Assembly (NCBI RefSeq): GCF_017581925.1
Contig: NZ_JAGEVG010000003.1
Location: 186,001-250,000 of the forward strand
DNA: 64,000 nucleotides
From: Gelidibacter pelagius
GTDB lineage: Bacteria > Bacteroidota > Bacteroidia > Flavobacteriales > Flavobacteriaceae
Direction: 5' to 3'
Shown here: piece by piece, positions 54,654 to 63,927 of the stretch
Layout of the letters: every line of letters begins with the position of its first letter
Position numbering within the stretch: position 1 is the first letter of the stretch
Translations under genes and position numbers: made by a program
The notes under the pieces: generated by a model
What the model was told of the DNA's origin: nothing
Databases searched by the model: none
What the model saw: only the letters and a program-made list of their open reading frames with translations

Positions 54654-56048
54654 GTGATTTTATCTCAATATACCAAAGAATTCAAGTACAACCTAAACTT
54701 GGCAGCACCAGTCATGTTGGGCATGTTAGGCCATACTTTTGTGAGTCTTGTGGACAACATTATGGTGGGGCAATTGGGAGCTGCAGAACTTGCCGCAGTC
54801 TCTTTGGGAAATAGTTTTGTTTTTATTGCCATGTCTATCGGAATTGGGTTTTCAACAGCTATTACGCCTTTGGTGGCTGAAGCTGATACTGAAAATAATT
54901 TCAAAAAAGGAAAATCGGCACTAAAGCATGGTTTATTCTTATGTACTGCTTTGGGAATTGTTCTGTTTTTACTCCTTTTACTGGCTAAACCCTTAATGTA
55001 TATCATGGATCAGCCTGAGGAAGTCGTGGTATTGGCTATCCCTTATCTAGATCTGGTAGCATTTTCATTGATTCCATTGATTGTTTTTCAGGCCTTTAAG
55101 CAGTTTAGTGATGGACTTTCACTTACAAAATACCCAATGTACGCGACACTTATAGCCAATGTCATCAATGTGGTGCTCAATTACTTGTTGATTTTCGGGA
55201 AATTTGGGTTTCCTGAAATGGGTATCGTGGGCGCTGCTATCGGAACCTTGATCTCAAGAGTTGTGATGGTGTTTTTTATCTGGTGGGTTTTAAAAGCTCG
55301 AGATAAATCGAAAGCCTATGTCACCAATATCAAAATTTTCGTTCTGGAGTCAACCATGATTAAAAAGGTCATCAATATTGGGTTTCCAAGTGCTATGCAA
55401 ATGTTTTTTGAGGTTGGTATATTCACCTCGGCTATATGGCTTAGTGGTACATTGGGTCAGAATCCACAAGCCGCCAATCAAATTGCCTTGAACCTCTCCT
55501 CAATGACATTTATGGTGGCCACTGGTTTAAGTGTCGCCGCGATGATTAGGGTGGGGAACCAAAAAGGGCTTCGAAATTTCACGGAATTGCGTCGCATAGC
55601 GATATCCATTTTTTTGTTAGGTGTTGTTTTGGCCTTTATCTTCGCTTTGGCATTTGTGCTCTTGCATAAGGTACTTCCAACCATTTATGTGGATTTGGAT
55701 GATCCGCTAAACGCCATTGACACCCGTGAAGTTGTCGCCATTGCATCCACTTTGCTTTTGGTGTCTGCTGTATTTCAGATAAGCGATAGTTTACAAGTGG
55801 TTGCCCTTGGTGCGCTAAGAGGCCTTCAAGATGTTAAAATACCAACCATAATCACGTTTATATCTTATTGGATTATCGGGTTTCCAATTAGCTTTTATTT
55901 GGGAAAGGAAGAAGCTTTTGGAAGTGTCGGAATCTGGCTTGGACTTATAGCAGGACTGACTTGCGCTGCGATTTTATTGTTTATCAGATTCAATTATTTA
56001 ACGAAAAAATTGATTAGGTTGGAAGTGCCTACGGTTGTAAGTGCTTAA
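54654..56048 (+). CDS. MATE family multidrug efflux transporter
   Basis: From the GTG at 54654 the product is 464 residues (MILSQYTKEFKYNLNLAAPV); this start preserves the whole first helix and no nearer ATG precedes it. About 12 membrane helices are present. AAPVMLGMLGHTFVSLVDNI and MVGQLGAAELAAVSLGNSFV are typical MATE/NorM helix 1-2 sequence, and the repeat begins again at IGFPSAMQMFFEVGIFTSAI. It exports cationic drugs or metabolites driven by Na+ or H+; specificity is unknown. Inverted repeats upstream may mark regulation. Confidence 0.93.
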   Translation: MILSQYTKEFKYNLNLAAPVMLGMLGHTFVSLVDNIMVGQLGAAELAAVSLGNSFVFIAMSIGIGFSTAITPLVAEADTENNFKKGKSALKHGLFLCTALGIVLFLLLLLAKPLMYIMDQPEEVVVLAIPYLDLVAFSLIPLIVFQAFKQFSDGLSLTKYPMYATLIANVINVVLNYLLIFGKFGFPEMGIVGAAIGTLISRVVMVFFIWWVLKARDKSKAYVTNIKIFVLESTMIKKVINIGFPSAMQMFFEVGIFTSAIWLSGTLGQNPQAANQIALNLSSMTFMVATGLSVAAMIRVGNQKGLRNFTELRRIAISIFLLGVVLAFIFALAFVLLHKVLPTIYVDLDDPLNAIDTREVVAIASTLLLVSAVFQISDSLQVVALGALRGLQDVKIPTIITFISYWIIGFPISFYLGKEEAFGSVGIWLGLIAGLTCAAILLFIRFNYLTKKLIRLEVPTVVSA

Positions 56049-56465
56049 GGTTTAGAGTTTCTGAAAAATAACGTGTAAAGGTTCCTTAAGGTTGAACTAG
56101 TGAAACTTTAAAGTTAATTCAACTGGATATGACTAATATGGAATTTGAGGTTATTTTGAAAAACGGACAGTTCAATTTGTAATTACTATAATAAACTTGT
56201 CTACCGCTTTACCATCATCAACGGAAAGTTTCAAAAAACTACGATTGGAAGCCAGGGAGCTTATGACTATTTTTACTCCAATTGCAAGTAAGTTATAAGC
56301 CAGATACTAAATAAAATTTGATACTTTTACATTCTAATTAAATTTCACCATAAAGCATATCAAATGCGTTTAACTTTAAGTACGTCAATTGTTTATAATT
56401 TTAGGCATTTTAAATGTTTTTAACTTTAGACACTTCAAATACTCCTAACTATTAACTTGAAAAAC
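56049..56465. other. Intergenic region upstream of the small acidic protein
   Basis: These 417 bases hold no credible gene. There is a possible hairpin at 56249-56300 (GCTTATGACT / AGTTATAAGC) and a degenerate repeat at 56362-56440 that is listed separately. Confidence 0.6.
56362..56440. repeat. Degenerate direct repeats with TTTAACTTTA core
   Basis: AAATGCGTTTAACTTTAAGT (56362-56381) and AAATGTTTTTAACTTTAGAC (56412-56431) start two 29-base units 50 bases apart that agree at about three quarters of positions. A weaker unit (TTTATAATTTTAGGCATTTT) lies between, giving a period of about 25. Confidence 0.55.
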
Positions 56466-56693
56466 ATGGAACTACCAAAATTCATTCTCGGCGACAACAC
56501 AGATTATCCCGATGCCATATATATTATTCATACTGAATTTCCGCGATTCATTTTAAATTTGGAAGATGATGAGGTGGAGTGGATGGAAGAGTTTGACGAG
56601 CATGACGAAAAGGAAATTTCTTCAGAAACTGAGAATTTGATTCAGATGGCTACGGACTTTTACGATCGTGAAATTGAAAGATACAATGCCTAA
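56466..56693 (+). CDS. Small acidic conserved protein, unknown function
   Basis: The ATG at 56466 (MELPKFILGDNTDYPDAIYI) gives 75 residues; an upstream TTG at 56457 would add three. The protein is strongly acidic, with IHTEFPRFILNLEDDEVEWM in the middle and EEFDEHDEKEISSETENLIQ after it. I recognise the pattern as a conserved flavobacterial hypothetical protein usually next to a PAP2 phosphatase; here its TAA overlaps the PAP2 ATG (TAATG). No domain or activity can be proposed. Confidence 0.82.
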   Translation: MELPKFILGDNTDYPDAIYIIHTEFPRFILNLEDDEVEWMEEFDEHDEKEISSETENLIQMATDFYDREIERYNA

Positions 56694-57286
56694 TGATTGA
56701 TCAAATTCTACAATTAGATACCGATGTTTTTATCTATTTAAACAGTCTTGGGACCAAAACCTGGGATCCGTTTTGGATGGCTTATACTTCTAAATTCAAT
56801 TGGATTCCACTTTATGCCTTGTTGCTGTATTTGATGTTTAGACAAATGCGATTAAAGGCAGTATTAATTACACTTTTGGCTGTCGCTTTAATGATCCTGG
56901 TTACGGATCAAGTGACCAATCTTTTCAAAAACGGATTTCACAGATTGAGACCTTGCCATTTGGCCGAGTTGATTGACGGGATGCGACTCGTGAAATCGAG
57001 TTGTGGAGGTCAATACGGGTTCTTTTCTGGGCATGCTTCCAATACCATGGCAGCAGCAATATTTATTGGCCTAACCTTAAAAAAACGATTCAAATATCTT
57101 ATTTATCTTCTGATTGTGTGGGCGATTTTAATGGGATACAGTCGTATCTACATTGGAGTTCATTATCCTTTAGACGTGTTATTGGGAATGTTGTTTGGCG
57201 TTTTGACTGGAGCCTTGTTTTATAAGCTTAATGTCTATGCAATAACTAAATTTAAGGCCGACAAAAAGAATCAGAAAATAACGTGA
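56693..57286 (+). CDS. PAP2 family lipid phosphatase
   Basis: The 197-residue membrane protein carries the three PAP2 phosphatase motifs: KNGFHRLRPCHL (KxxxxxxRP) near 85, GFFSGHASNTMAA (PSGH-like) near 110, and YSRIYIGVHYPLDVL (SRxxxxxHxxxD) near 150. It has about five membrane spans. Likely substrates are undecaprenyl pyrophosphate, phosphatidic acid or a phosphatidylglycerol phosphate. It is coupled to the small acidic protein upstream. Its 3' end overlaps the convergent lipid kinase gene by 16 bases. Confidence 0.93.
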   Translation: MIDQILQLDTDVFIYLNSLGTKTWDPFWMAYTSKFNWIPLYALLLYLMFRQMRLKAVLITLLAVALMILVTDQVTNLFKNGFHRLRPCHLAELIDGMRLVKSSCGGQYGFFSGHASNTMAAAIFIGLTLKKRFKYLIYLLIVWAILMGYSRIYIGVHYPLDVLLGMLFGVLTGALFYKLNVYAITKFKADKKNQKIT

Positions 57287-58152
57287 AGTGATTTTTCCAG
57301 TAGAGAGATGTTGATCGCTTCGCTATCGATAGTGAAAAATTCACCATCAATTTGACTTTCATAAACGCTATGATTGGCTTGATATATTTTGATTGTCTTA
57401 GATTGATAACTCTTGGCTTCCTTTATTAAATGAGGTTTTTTAAGCAGGATCAAAAATCCGAAGTATAAGGATTTTAGCTTAGATATTTTTGAAACAATAA
57501 GAACATCCAATAAGCCATCCTGCAAAGATGCCATGGGGGTCAAACTGATCTTATAGCCCATTTCATTGGAGTTGGAAATAAATACTAAAAACGGATAGGT
57601 TTGGATTGTTTGTCCGTTAACTTCAACTCTGATTTTATTCTTATATTTTATACTCCATAGTGCTTTGAGAGAAGATTTTAAATAGCTAATTAATTTTCGC
57701 TCGTTCGAATTTTCATAGTGCCTAATGACTTGTGCATCAATGCCGATGCCCGTATTGCTGAAAAAATAATGTTCATTGACACAACCAACATCAATTTTCT
57801 TTACAGATGCTGTTTTGATAAGAGCGATGGCACGTTCAATATTTTTTGGGATCTTTAAATTGGAAGCCAAGCCGTTTCCTGAGCCCAACGGAATAATGCC
57901 CAAAGCGATTTTGGTATTGACCAAACATGAGGCTACTTCGTTAATCGTACCGTCACCACCACAGGCTACAATAATATGTGCACCTTCGGCAATGGACGAT
58001 TTGGTTAAAATTTTGGCGTGCTTTTTATAATCAGATTTTTTTATAATGACCACATAATTTTCCTCATCAAAAAATTTCTTTAAAAATTTCTGATGGATTG
58101 GCTGGTTTCCGGAACCAGATACGGGATTCACTATAAAATGTATATGTTTCAA
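57271..58152 (-). CDS. Diacylglycerol kinase-family lipid kinase (YegS/DgkB-like)
   Basis: The 293-residue protein has the DAGK catalytic fold: FIVNPVSGSGNQPIHQKFLK at the start, IVACGGDGTINEVASCLVNT near 62-80 (nucleotide-binding GGDGT) and LGIIPLGSGNGLASNLKIPK near 84-103. FFSNTGIGIDAQVIRHYE and FLVFISNSNEMGYKISLTPM follow, then DGLLDVLIVSK. These enzymes phosphorylate diacylglycerol, sphingoid bases or other lipids. The opposite orientation to a PAP2 phosphatase, with overlapping ends, pairs a lipid kinase with a lipid phosphatase, though the substrates need not be the same. Confidence 0.92.
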   Translation of the reverse strand: MKHIHFIVNPVSGSGNQPIHQKFLKKFFDEENYVVIIKKSDYKKHAKILTKSSIAEGAHIIVACGGDGTINEVASCLVNTKIALGIIPLGSGNGLASNLKIPKNIERAIALIKTASVKKIDVGCVNEHYFFSNTGIGIDAQVIRHYENSNERKLISYLKSSLKALWSIKYKNKIRVEVNGQTIQTYPFLVFISNSNEMGYKISLTPMASLQDGLLDVLIVSKISKLKSLYFGFLILLKKPHLIKEAKSYQSKTIKIYQANHSVYESQIDGEFFTIDSEAINISLLEKSLHVIF

Positions 58153-58167
58153 ATAAGATTCCTTTTA

Positions 58168-58190
58168 TTCCCACCTATGGGTTTTACTAG
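58168..58190. repeat. Dispersed CCCACCnnTGGGTTTTA element (copy 2)
   Basis: ATTCCCACCTATGGGTTTTA matches 41100-41119 at all but two positions. The rest of 58153-58471 is AT-rich and holds no credible gene. Confidence 0.65.
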
Positions 58191-58471
58191 CCCAAGCCTC
58201 ATAATTATTTAGTTACTGATAAACCTATTTTGCAACCGGAAATGTAGAACTATGAGATTGCGCGCAAAAGTCGGAAAAGTGGTTGAAAGATCTCAGTTTA
58301 TCGATATAATTTATCAAATATTTAGCGAATTGAAATTTTAAATCATTTCATATAAATAATAACAAATAGATGTGAGACTATAAGTTTATAGGTTTTGTAA
58401 TCAGATCCTTATGAGATAGAGTGAGAATATATCTGAGTTTACATTATTAATATGTATTGTCCTATCCATAG

Positions 58472-59833
58472 TTATACAAACGCACTATATCCAGTTATGG
58501 CTCTTCCCACAATTAACGTGTTGATCTCCTTGGTACCTTCATAAGAATAAATGGCTTCAGCATCGGCAACAAACCGTGCCACATTGTACTCCAATAAGAT
58601 ACCGTTGCCGCCCATGACCTCGCGCGCCTGGCTGACCACATCTCGTATCCTTAAAGAGCAAAACACCTTTGCTAAGGAGGCGTGTTCATCGGTTAGAAGA
58701 CCTTGATCCTGCAATTCAGAAAGTCTATAGACCATGGTTTTCATCGCCGTTAGATTGGATAACATTTCCACCAAGTGATTTTGTATCAATTGGAATGAAG
58801 CAATTGGTTTTCCAAACTGTTCGCGTTTTTTGGTGTATTTGAGTGCATTTTCATAAGCTCCCCTTGCGCAACCTACGGCTTGCCACGCGACACCCGCTCT
58901 GGTCATCCGCAATACTTTGGCCGTATCTCTGAACGAATTGGCGTTTTGGAGTCGGTCTTTTTCAGCAATTCTACACTCCTTTAGTGTGATGATAGCATTC
59001 TGTACGGTTCTTAATGCCATTTTATCTTCTATTTTTTCGGTGGTGAATCCGGGGGTACCCTTTCTAACCAAAAATCCTTTGACCTTGTTGCTGGTTTCGT
59101 CTCTTGCCCATATAATCGTCACATCAGCAAAAGTGGCGTTCCCAATCCATTTTTTTTGACCATTCAAAATCCATTCGTCGCCTTCAAGTTTACAGGTGGT
59201 CTCCATCCCGCCCGCTACGGCACTTCCAACATTGGGTTCGGTCAGACCAAAGGCGCCTATCAATTCCATTTTTTGCATTCTTGGTAGCCATTCTTCTTTT
59301 TGTTCTTCACTTCCGCAGAGATAAATCGAACCCATGGCAAGTCCGCTGTGAACACCAAAAAAAGTGGAGATAGAGACATCCACCCGTGCCAATTCTTCGG
59401 CGATGATGCCTTCCATAATAAAAGGAAGATCAGGGCAGCCATAACCCTTATAGGCGACACCACAAATGTTTAGGGCAGCTAATTTTGGGATGATTTCCAT
59501 AGGGAATTTGGCTTTTTTCCAATAGTCATTGGCAATAGGCTCTACTTCATCCTGCATAAAATTGCGGACTTTCATTTGAATGGCACGTTGTTCTTGTGTC
59601 AATTTTAAATCGAGATCGTAAAAGTCACCATCAATAGGAGGAAGCTGATGCTGTCCCTTTTTGCTTTTTTCAGTGAGCATTTTCATGAGCCCGTCGAGCT
59701 GATTATCATCGAGTTCTCCAACAGTTTTCATGATTTTAGGTAAATCTATCTTCTCTGAAATTCTACCAAGATCTTCAAAGTCAACTTCTTTCATCAGATT
59801 GATGATGGACTTAATTTTAGTGAATAATGTCAT
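58472..59833 (-). CDS. Acyl-CoA dehydrogenase, glutaryl-CoA dehydrogenase-like
   Basis: The 453-residue FAD enzyme has an N-terminal extension of about 70 residues before LTQEQRAIQMKVRNFMQDEV. GAFGLTEPNVGSAVAGGMET and NGQKKWIGNATFADVTIIWA are the FAD/substrate loops. YTKKREQFGKPIASFQLIQN and EVMGGNGILLEYNVARFVAD follow, and the catalytic Glu lies in YSYEGTKEINTLIVGRAITG near 430, closest to the SYEGTHDI signature of glutaryl-CoA dehydrogenase. It may act in lysine/tryptophan catabolism or on another short acyl-CoA; the exact substrate is inference. Confidence 0.9.
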   Translation of the reverse strand: MTLFTKIKSIINLMKEVDFEDLGRISEKIDLPKIMKTVGELDDNQLDGLMKMLTEKSKKGQHQLPPIDGDFYDLDLKLTQEQRAIQMKVRNFMQDEVEPIANDYWKKAKFPMEIIPKLAALNICGVAYKGYGCPDLPFIMEGIIAEELARVDVSISTFFGVHSGLAMGSIYLCGSEEQKEEWLPRMQKMELIGAFGLTEPNVGSAVAGGMETTCKLEGDEWILNGQKKWIGNATFADVTIIWARDETSNKVKGFLVRKGTPGFTTEKIEDKMALRTVQNAIITLKECRIAEKDRLQNANSFRDTAKVLRMTRAGVAWQAVGCARGAYENALKYTKKREQFGKPIASFQLIQNHLVEMLSNLTAMKTMVYRLSELQDQGLLTDEHASLAKVFCSLRIRDVVSQAREVMGGNGILLEYNVARFVADAEAIYSYEGTKEINTLIVGRAITGYSAFV

Positions 59834-60441
59834 AGAGCGCTTCGGATTTAAAATTAGTTGTTGAAAAGTTAGTGATTTCCATTAGAAAAAAATACGAGTC
59901 TATGGAGATTTATATAGAATTTAACGTTGAAGGTTGAATCCCGATGGGTATCGGGAGAAGTCGAACATGAAATTGAAGTTGAAATTGAATCCCGAGGATT
60001 GTTGGGAGATGTTTTCCGTCATTTATTGTTAAAGTTTCCCGCGGATTTCGCAGATTTCCGCAGAAGCTAGTGAAGAAGAATGAGCTGATTTCATTGCTTA
60101 GGTTTGTTCTAATCTCTTCCCCAATCCTGAAAAGCTATTACTGCCAACTTCTGGCTATATTGCTAGGTCTTAGTCGAAATTTTCAAATGTTTACTTCATG
60201 AGGAAGTTGACCTGAATTGGTTCTCAGGTTTCACGGATGCGCACAAAGTATTTCATGGAGTGTTTTTGAAAACCATTTCGGGATATTTCTTTTTACACAG
60301 ATTTCAGGTCGAGAAGACTAAACATCTTCAATCCACTACTACCCACGAACCTCTACCCACTACACACTAGTAAGTTATTTCGGAGAGTTACACAGATAAA
60401 AATAAGTTGCACAGAGAAATCCGTCAAATGTTCTTGGAGAT
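59834..60441. other. Long intergenic region without a gene
   Basis: Nothing coding is visible in 608 bases. There is a small hairpin TCCCGAT-GGGT-ATCGGGA (59939-59956), repeated TTGAATCCCGA words, and a GCGGATTTCGCAGATTTCCG repeat near 60041-60060, all of the type seen in other intergenic stretches. Confidence 0.6.
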
Positions 60442-61518
60442 TTACTTTAAACCCAGCAAGAGTTCCGCGGCAGCAAATGGTGTCGTTTCACCATTTTCAA
60501 TGCGTTCCAATTGATGTTTCAATTCTTTTTTAATGGAAGGATTATTGTAAAAGTCAGTTTTTAGTCGGTCTTCAATGGTTTGGAGCAGCCAGAATTTGTT
60601 TTGTTCGTTCCGCGTATAATCAAAAAAATGGTTTTCTTTTACTAAGCTCAAATAGTCCTCAATAAGCTGCCATACTTCTGGAATGCCTTCATTTTTAAGC
60701 GCACTGGCCAACAAAACTTTGGGTTGCCATCCAGAATCTTTAGGCGGGTAGAGGTGGAGTGCCCGATTGAATTCAACTTTAGCGGTTTTGGCGTTTTTGA
60801 GATTGTCGCCATCTGCCTTGTTGATGACAATAGCATCTGCCATTTCCATGATGCCGCGTTTAATGCCCTGCAATTCGTCTCCCGCACCGGCCAATTTCAA
60901 CAATAAAAAGAAATCGACCATACTGTGGACTGCCGTTTCACTTTGCCCAACGCCTACGGTTTCGATCAAGATGGTATCGAAGCCAGCGGCTTCACAGAGA
61001 ATAATAGTTTCCCTACTTTTTCGAGCCACACCGCCAAGCGAAGTACCAGAAGGTGAGGGTCGGATAAATGCGTTATCGTCCTTGACCAAATCTTCCATTC
61101 GGGTTTTATCGCCCAGAATAGAGCCTCGGCTCAAAGTGCTACTCGGATCTACGGCCAATACGGCAATGTGCTTTCCTTTAGAAGTCAAATATGTACCAAA
61201 AGTTTCAATGAAAGTGCTTTTTCCAACCCCCGGAACACCTGTAATGCCAATCCGGATTGATGAATTGGCATAAGGCAGACATTGCTGTATGATTTCGTTG
61301 GCTTTTTTTAAATGCTGGGGATTGGTGCTTTCCACCAAAGTTATAGCCCTACTGAGCGCAGTACGATTTTGGGCTAATATACCTTTGACCAGTTCAGCTA
61401 CAGAAGGTTGTTTTTGACGTTTGTTCTTAATGGCAGCGATAGCACTTATGTTGGTCGTTTCAGGTTCAGAAACACCTTCATTTTCTTGTAGTGCTGAAGT
61501 TTTACCTTTTTCGCTCAA
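60442..61518 (-). CDS. meaB: MeaB-type GTPase (methylmalonyl-CoA mutase chaperone, ArgK family)
   Basis: The 358-residue G3E GTPase has [20 protein letters not shown] (P-loop at 94-101), [20 protein letters not shown] with [27 protein letters not shown] (Walker B/switch) and [13 protein letters not shown] (base recognition). The C-terminal dimerisation arm is [15 protein letters not shown]. It protects and reactivates adenosylcobalamin-dependent methylmalonyl-CoA mutase. The mutase genes are not in this window. The N-terminal ~35 residues are poorly conserved. DUF2911 follows on the upstream side of the strand. Confidence 0.94.
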   Translation of the reverse strand: MSEKGKTSALQENEGVSEPETTNISAIAAIKNKRQKQPSVAELVKGILAQNRTALSRAITLVESTNPQHLKKANEIIQQCLPYANSSIRIGITGVPGVGKSTFIETFGTYLTSKGKHIAVLAVDPSSTLSRGSILGDKTRMEDLVKDDNAFIRPSPSGTSLGGVARKSRETIILCEAAGFDTILIETVGVGQSETAVHSMVDFFLLLKLAGAGDELQGIKRGIMEMADAIVINKADGDNLKNAKTAKVEFNRALHLYPPKDSGWQPKVLLASALKNEGIPEVWQLIEDYLSLVKENHFFDYTRNEQNKFWLLQTIEDRLKTDFYNNPSIKKELKHQLERIENGETTPFAAAELLLGLK

Positions 61519-61535
61519 AATATTTAAGATTTAGC

Positions 61536-62111
61536 CTATTGTGGTTGGTCGTTGCTGATTTCCAAAGGGACTTCTATTTTGGTTTGGTCCCATGCCATGG
61601 TCATTTTTAAAACATCTACGGTATTGTCAAAAGCGATGGTGAACTGTTCTACGGTACTGTCAATATCTATGACAGGTACATCAATTTCCAAAAGATCGTA
61701 TTTTGGTTCGCGCATTGGTCGCATTTGGTCGTCAACACCCCACGGATATTGCTTAGTATTAAAATAAACTTTCCAAAGGCTGTCGTTAGGTACAGTCCAA
61801 AGCGTATAAATACCCTTAGGTACAGAAATCCCATCAATAATTAGAGTTTTATTGGTCGTAAATGTGGTTGCCTCGTTAGCTCCTGTACGCCACACTTTGT
61901 TATAAGGTACCAAAGCACCAAATACCTCTCGCCCTTTTTTATAAGGTCTGTTATAGAGTACTTCCAATTTGGTGTCATTTAATTCAAACTTTACGACATC
62001 TTTTGGACTTACTCGTTTCGAGAAAATATCTTCAACAAAATAGGAATATAAAAATAAGCCAGCTGCCACGAAGGCAAGGATAATTAAAAGGCGTTTTAAA
62101 AACGTATTCAT
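61536..62111 (-). CDS. DUF2911 family protein
   Basis: The 191-residue protein has an N-terminal membrane segment (LLIILAFVAAGLFLYSYFVE) and a single DUF2911 domain: LNDTKLEVLYNRPYKKGREV, YNKVWRTGANEATTFTTNKT, VPKGIYTLWTVPNDSLWKVY and ending in ETDV-like beta-strands (DVLKMTMAWDQTKIEVPLEI). DUF2911 is a periplasmic Bacteroidota family of unknown function. The start is well supported. It ends 17 bases before meaB, so the two are probably co-transcribed. Confidence 0.92.
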   Translation of the reverse strand: MNTFLKRLLIILAFVAAGLFLYSYFVEDIFSKRVSPKDVVKFELNDTKLEVLYNRPYKKGREVFGALVPYNKVWRTGANEATTFTTNKTLIIDGISVPKGIYTLWTVPNDSLWKVYFNTKQYPWGVDDQMRPMREPKYDLLEIDVPVIDIDSTVEQFTIAFDNTVDVLKMTMAWDQTKIEVPLEISNDQPQ

Positions 62112-62431
62112 AAATAATGGATCATAAATTTGAAACTTGGGTTAAATATAATTATAAAAGATTGCTCCTTAAAGCACTTAACGTTGTTTTATGGAAAGTT
62201 GGTATTCTTTTTTGAAAAGAATGCTTAAATCAGCCCCAGCTCGTACTCTTAAAGGTGTTTTGGAGAGAATCATCAAAACCCAAAGGGAGTTTTAAATGTC
62301 GCAGTTAAAGAAACAAAAATGTCTAAAATGACCGATTTGAAATGCTTAATTCTGTCATTTGATGGTGTTGATTAGGTTTTAATTATAGTCTTCAACATAG
62401 TATGCTTATGGGACCAGCTTAAATTCAGTAT

Positions 62432-62479
62432 TAAAAAAAACTGCTCGAAAGCAGCTTTGATTAGCTTTTCCGAGCAGTT
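62432..62479 (-). terminator. Intrinsic terminator of the DUF4382-like gene
   Basis: On the minus strand AACTGCTCGGAAA pairs with TTTCGAGCAGTT and runs into a T-rich tail (complement of 62432-62440). The rest of 62112-62507 has no convincing gene; a 34-codon frame at 62191-62295 is listed among rejected items. Confidence 0.88.
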
Positions 62480-62507
62480 ATTATAATAAATAGGTGATTA
62501 TTGATTC

Positions 62508-63206
62508 TTAATCATCCAACAAATCAATGTGTGCCTTGAAAGCTTCTTTAATTGCATCTGCCAAATCATTGTTACCGTCCAGATCTTCTGGACTAATTGT
62601 AATCACCCCATCACCATCACCATCAGTGGCGGTAGAAAGATCTACCATGCCTAATACGGCGTTGAGATCAAAGTTGATGACAACTTCTTTTGTGTCATTG
62701 TTGATGATCAGCTTTTGTTCGCTGTCTTCGTAATCAATTTCGATTTCGTCTTCAAAATCATGCCAGAAAACAAAAGCTTGGCCATTGATTTCTCCGGTCA
62801 ACTGCATACTTTTACCAAACAGGTCAGAGTTGGGATTTTCACTTTTATCAAATTCAAATTCAATTTCTTCGTAGATACCGTTTGGAATTTCGATGTCTAC
62901 CAACTGAATGCTGTTACCGGATAAAAGATCGATTTCAAAAGGGCCTTTTAGCTCGATATCATCATCACTATCGTAAAAACCGTCCTGGAGTTCCAGTTCA
63001 ATTTCTTTGAAATTCACTAAAAACTTCCCAAGATTCACGTTATCAGTACCTCTATTGGCTACTGGGATATAACTTGCTTTGGCAGCAATTTTTAAATTGC
63101 CTTGATTAGGGGCTTTTGTTGCATCATCATCCGATGAACAGGCCGTAAATACAGTTGCCAGGGACAGTGCAACAACGCCAAATTTCATTTTTTTAAATAC
63201 ATTCAT
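62508..63206 (-). CDS. DUF4382-like lipoprotein with a calcium-loop-like segment
   Basis: The 232-residue protein has a lipobox (TVFTACSSDDDATK, Cys23) followed by beta-rich sequence with KFLVNFKEIELELQDGFYDS and FEIDLLSGNSIQLVDIEIPN with GIYEEIEFEF, the pattern of DUF4382. Near 200-215, TDGDGDGVITISPEDLDGNN resembles an EF-hand or dockerin calcium loop. It is very acidic, which suits a surface-exposed protein in a marine organism. No partner gene is adjacent. Domain names are from recognition and were not checked. Confidence 0.72.
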   Translation of the reverse strand: MNVFKKMKFGVVALSLATVFTACSSDDDATKAPNQGNLKIAAKASYIPVANRGTDNVNLGKFLVNFKEIELELQDGFYDSDDDIELKGPFEIDLLSGNSIQLVDIEIPNGIYEEIEFEFDKSENPNSDLFGKSMQLTGEINGQAFVFWHDFEDEIEIDYEDSEQKLIINNDTKEVVINFDLNAVLGMVDLSTATDGDGDGVITISPEDLDGNNDLADAIKEAFKAHIDLLDD

Positions 63207-63444
63207 AGTTTTAAACTTTATAGGTTATACTAAGGTTAACGACTTAAAATGTAAATATTACTTTACAAATGTTAAATATATCTGAAAATTGTTGGTCACA
63301 GTGGCCTCTCTTTTCAATATTACGGGATTTGAGTAGAGAAAAAATCGCAATGTAAATCGTAGTTTAATGTATGACAGAGTTTTATGATAGAATTATTATT
63401 CAATTAAAATGTTATAGGCTAGTAATTTATGTCATATTTACCCG

Positions 63445-63452
63445 TACTTTTG
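63445..63452 (+). promoter_or_regulatory. Candidate -7 box for the J-KTSC gene
   Basis: TACTTTTG fits TAnnTTTG, 22 bases before the ATG at 63475. Confidence 0.5.
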
Positions 63453-63474
63453 CGCCCTCAAATAAAATTTTGAA

Positions 63475-63927
63475 ATGAAGCGCATAAATGAATACAAGAA
63501 ACTCTTTGGAGTGGAAAACGAAGTTGAATTAAAGACTTTAAAAAAGAGTTACCGTGATTTAGTGAAAGAATGGCATCCTGATAAATTCCAAAATGGCGAT
63601 GCTCTGCAGGAAGAGGCTGAAGTACAAAGCCGAAAGATAATCGATGGGTATCATTTTCTTGTGAGCATAGCTCCAGAAACCATTGCATCTAATAAAGATA
63701 GTTACACAGAAACGATTACCAATTCAGGTATTGCAGATTATACGCACAAAGGCCTATTGCTGGAAATCACCTTTCAGGATGGTTCTACTTATGAGTATTT
63801 TGGCGTGACCAAACAAGTTTACATCAAAATGATCAATAGCGATAAATTAAATCGATTTGCGAAACGTAACATTTATGCTAATTACACTTATAGAAAGTCG
63901 AAAAGAACTCTTGAGCCTGCTCAATAG
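63475..63927 (+). CDS. DnaJ J-domain protein with C-terminal KTSC domain
   Basis: The 150-residue protein has a J domain at residues ~5-70 with the essential HPD motif in VKEWHPDKFQNGD (His34-Pro-Asp), so it could stimulate a DnaK-type Hsp70. The C-terminal half (~85-150), with IADYTHKGLLLEITFQDGST and YEYFGVTKQVYIKMINSDKL, fits the KTSC domain, a small domain of uncertain function also found with nucleic-acid-related proteins. It is a short co-chaperone with no Gly/Phe or zinc-finger region. Downstream, no further gene begins before base 64000. Confidence 0.9.
   Translation: MKRINEYKKLFGVENEVELKTLKKSYRDLVKEWHPDKFQNGDALQEEAEVQSRKIIDGYHFLVSIAPETIASNKDSYTETITNSGIADYTHKGLLLEITFQDGSTYEYFGVTKQVYIKMINSDKLNRFAKRNIYANYTYRKSKRTLEPAQ

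Noticed and set aside
58251-58340. 29-codon frame on the plus strand
   Set aside because: Short chance open frame in AT-rich intergenic DNA.
62191-62295. 34-codon frame on the plus strand
   Set aside because: Too short, without a homologue I recognise, and no promoter-like box at a fitting distance.
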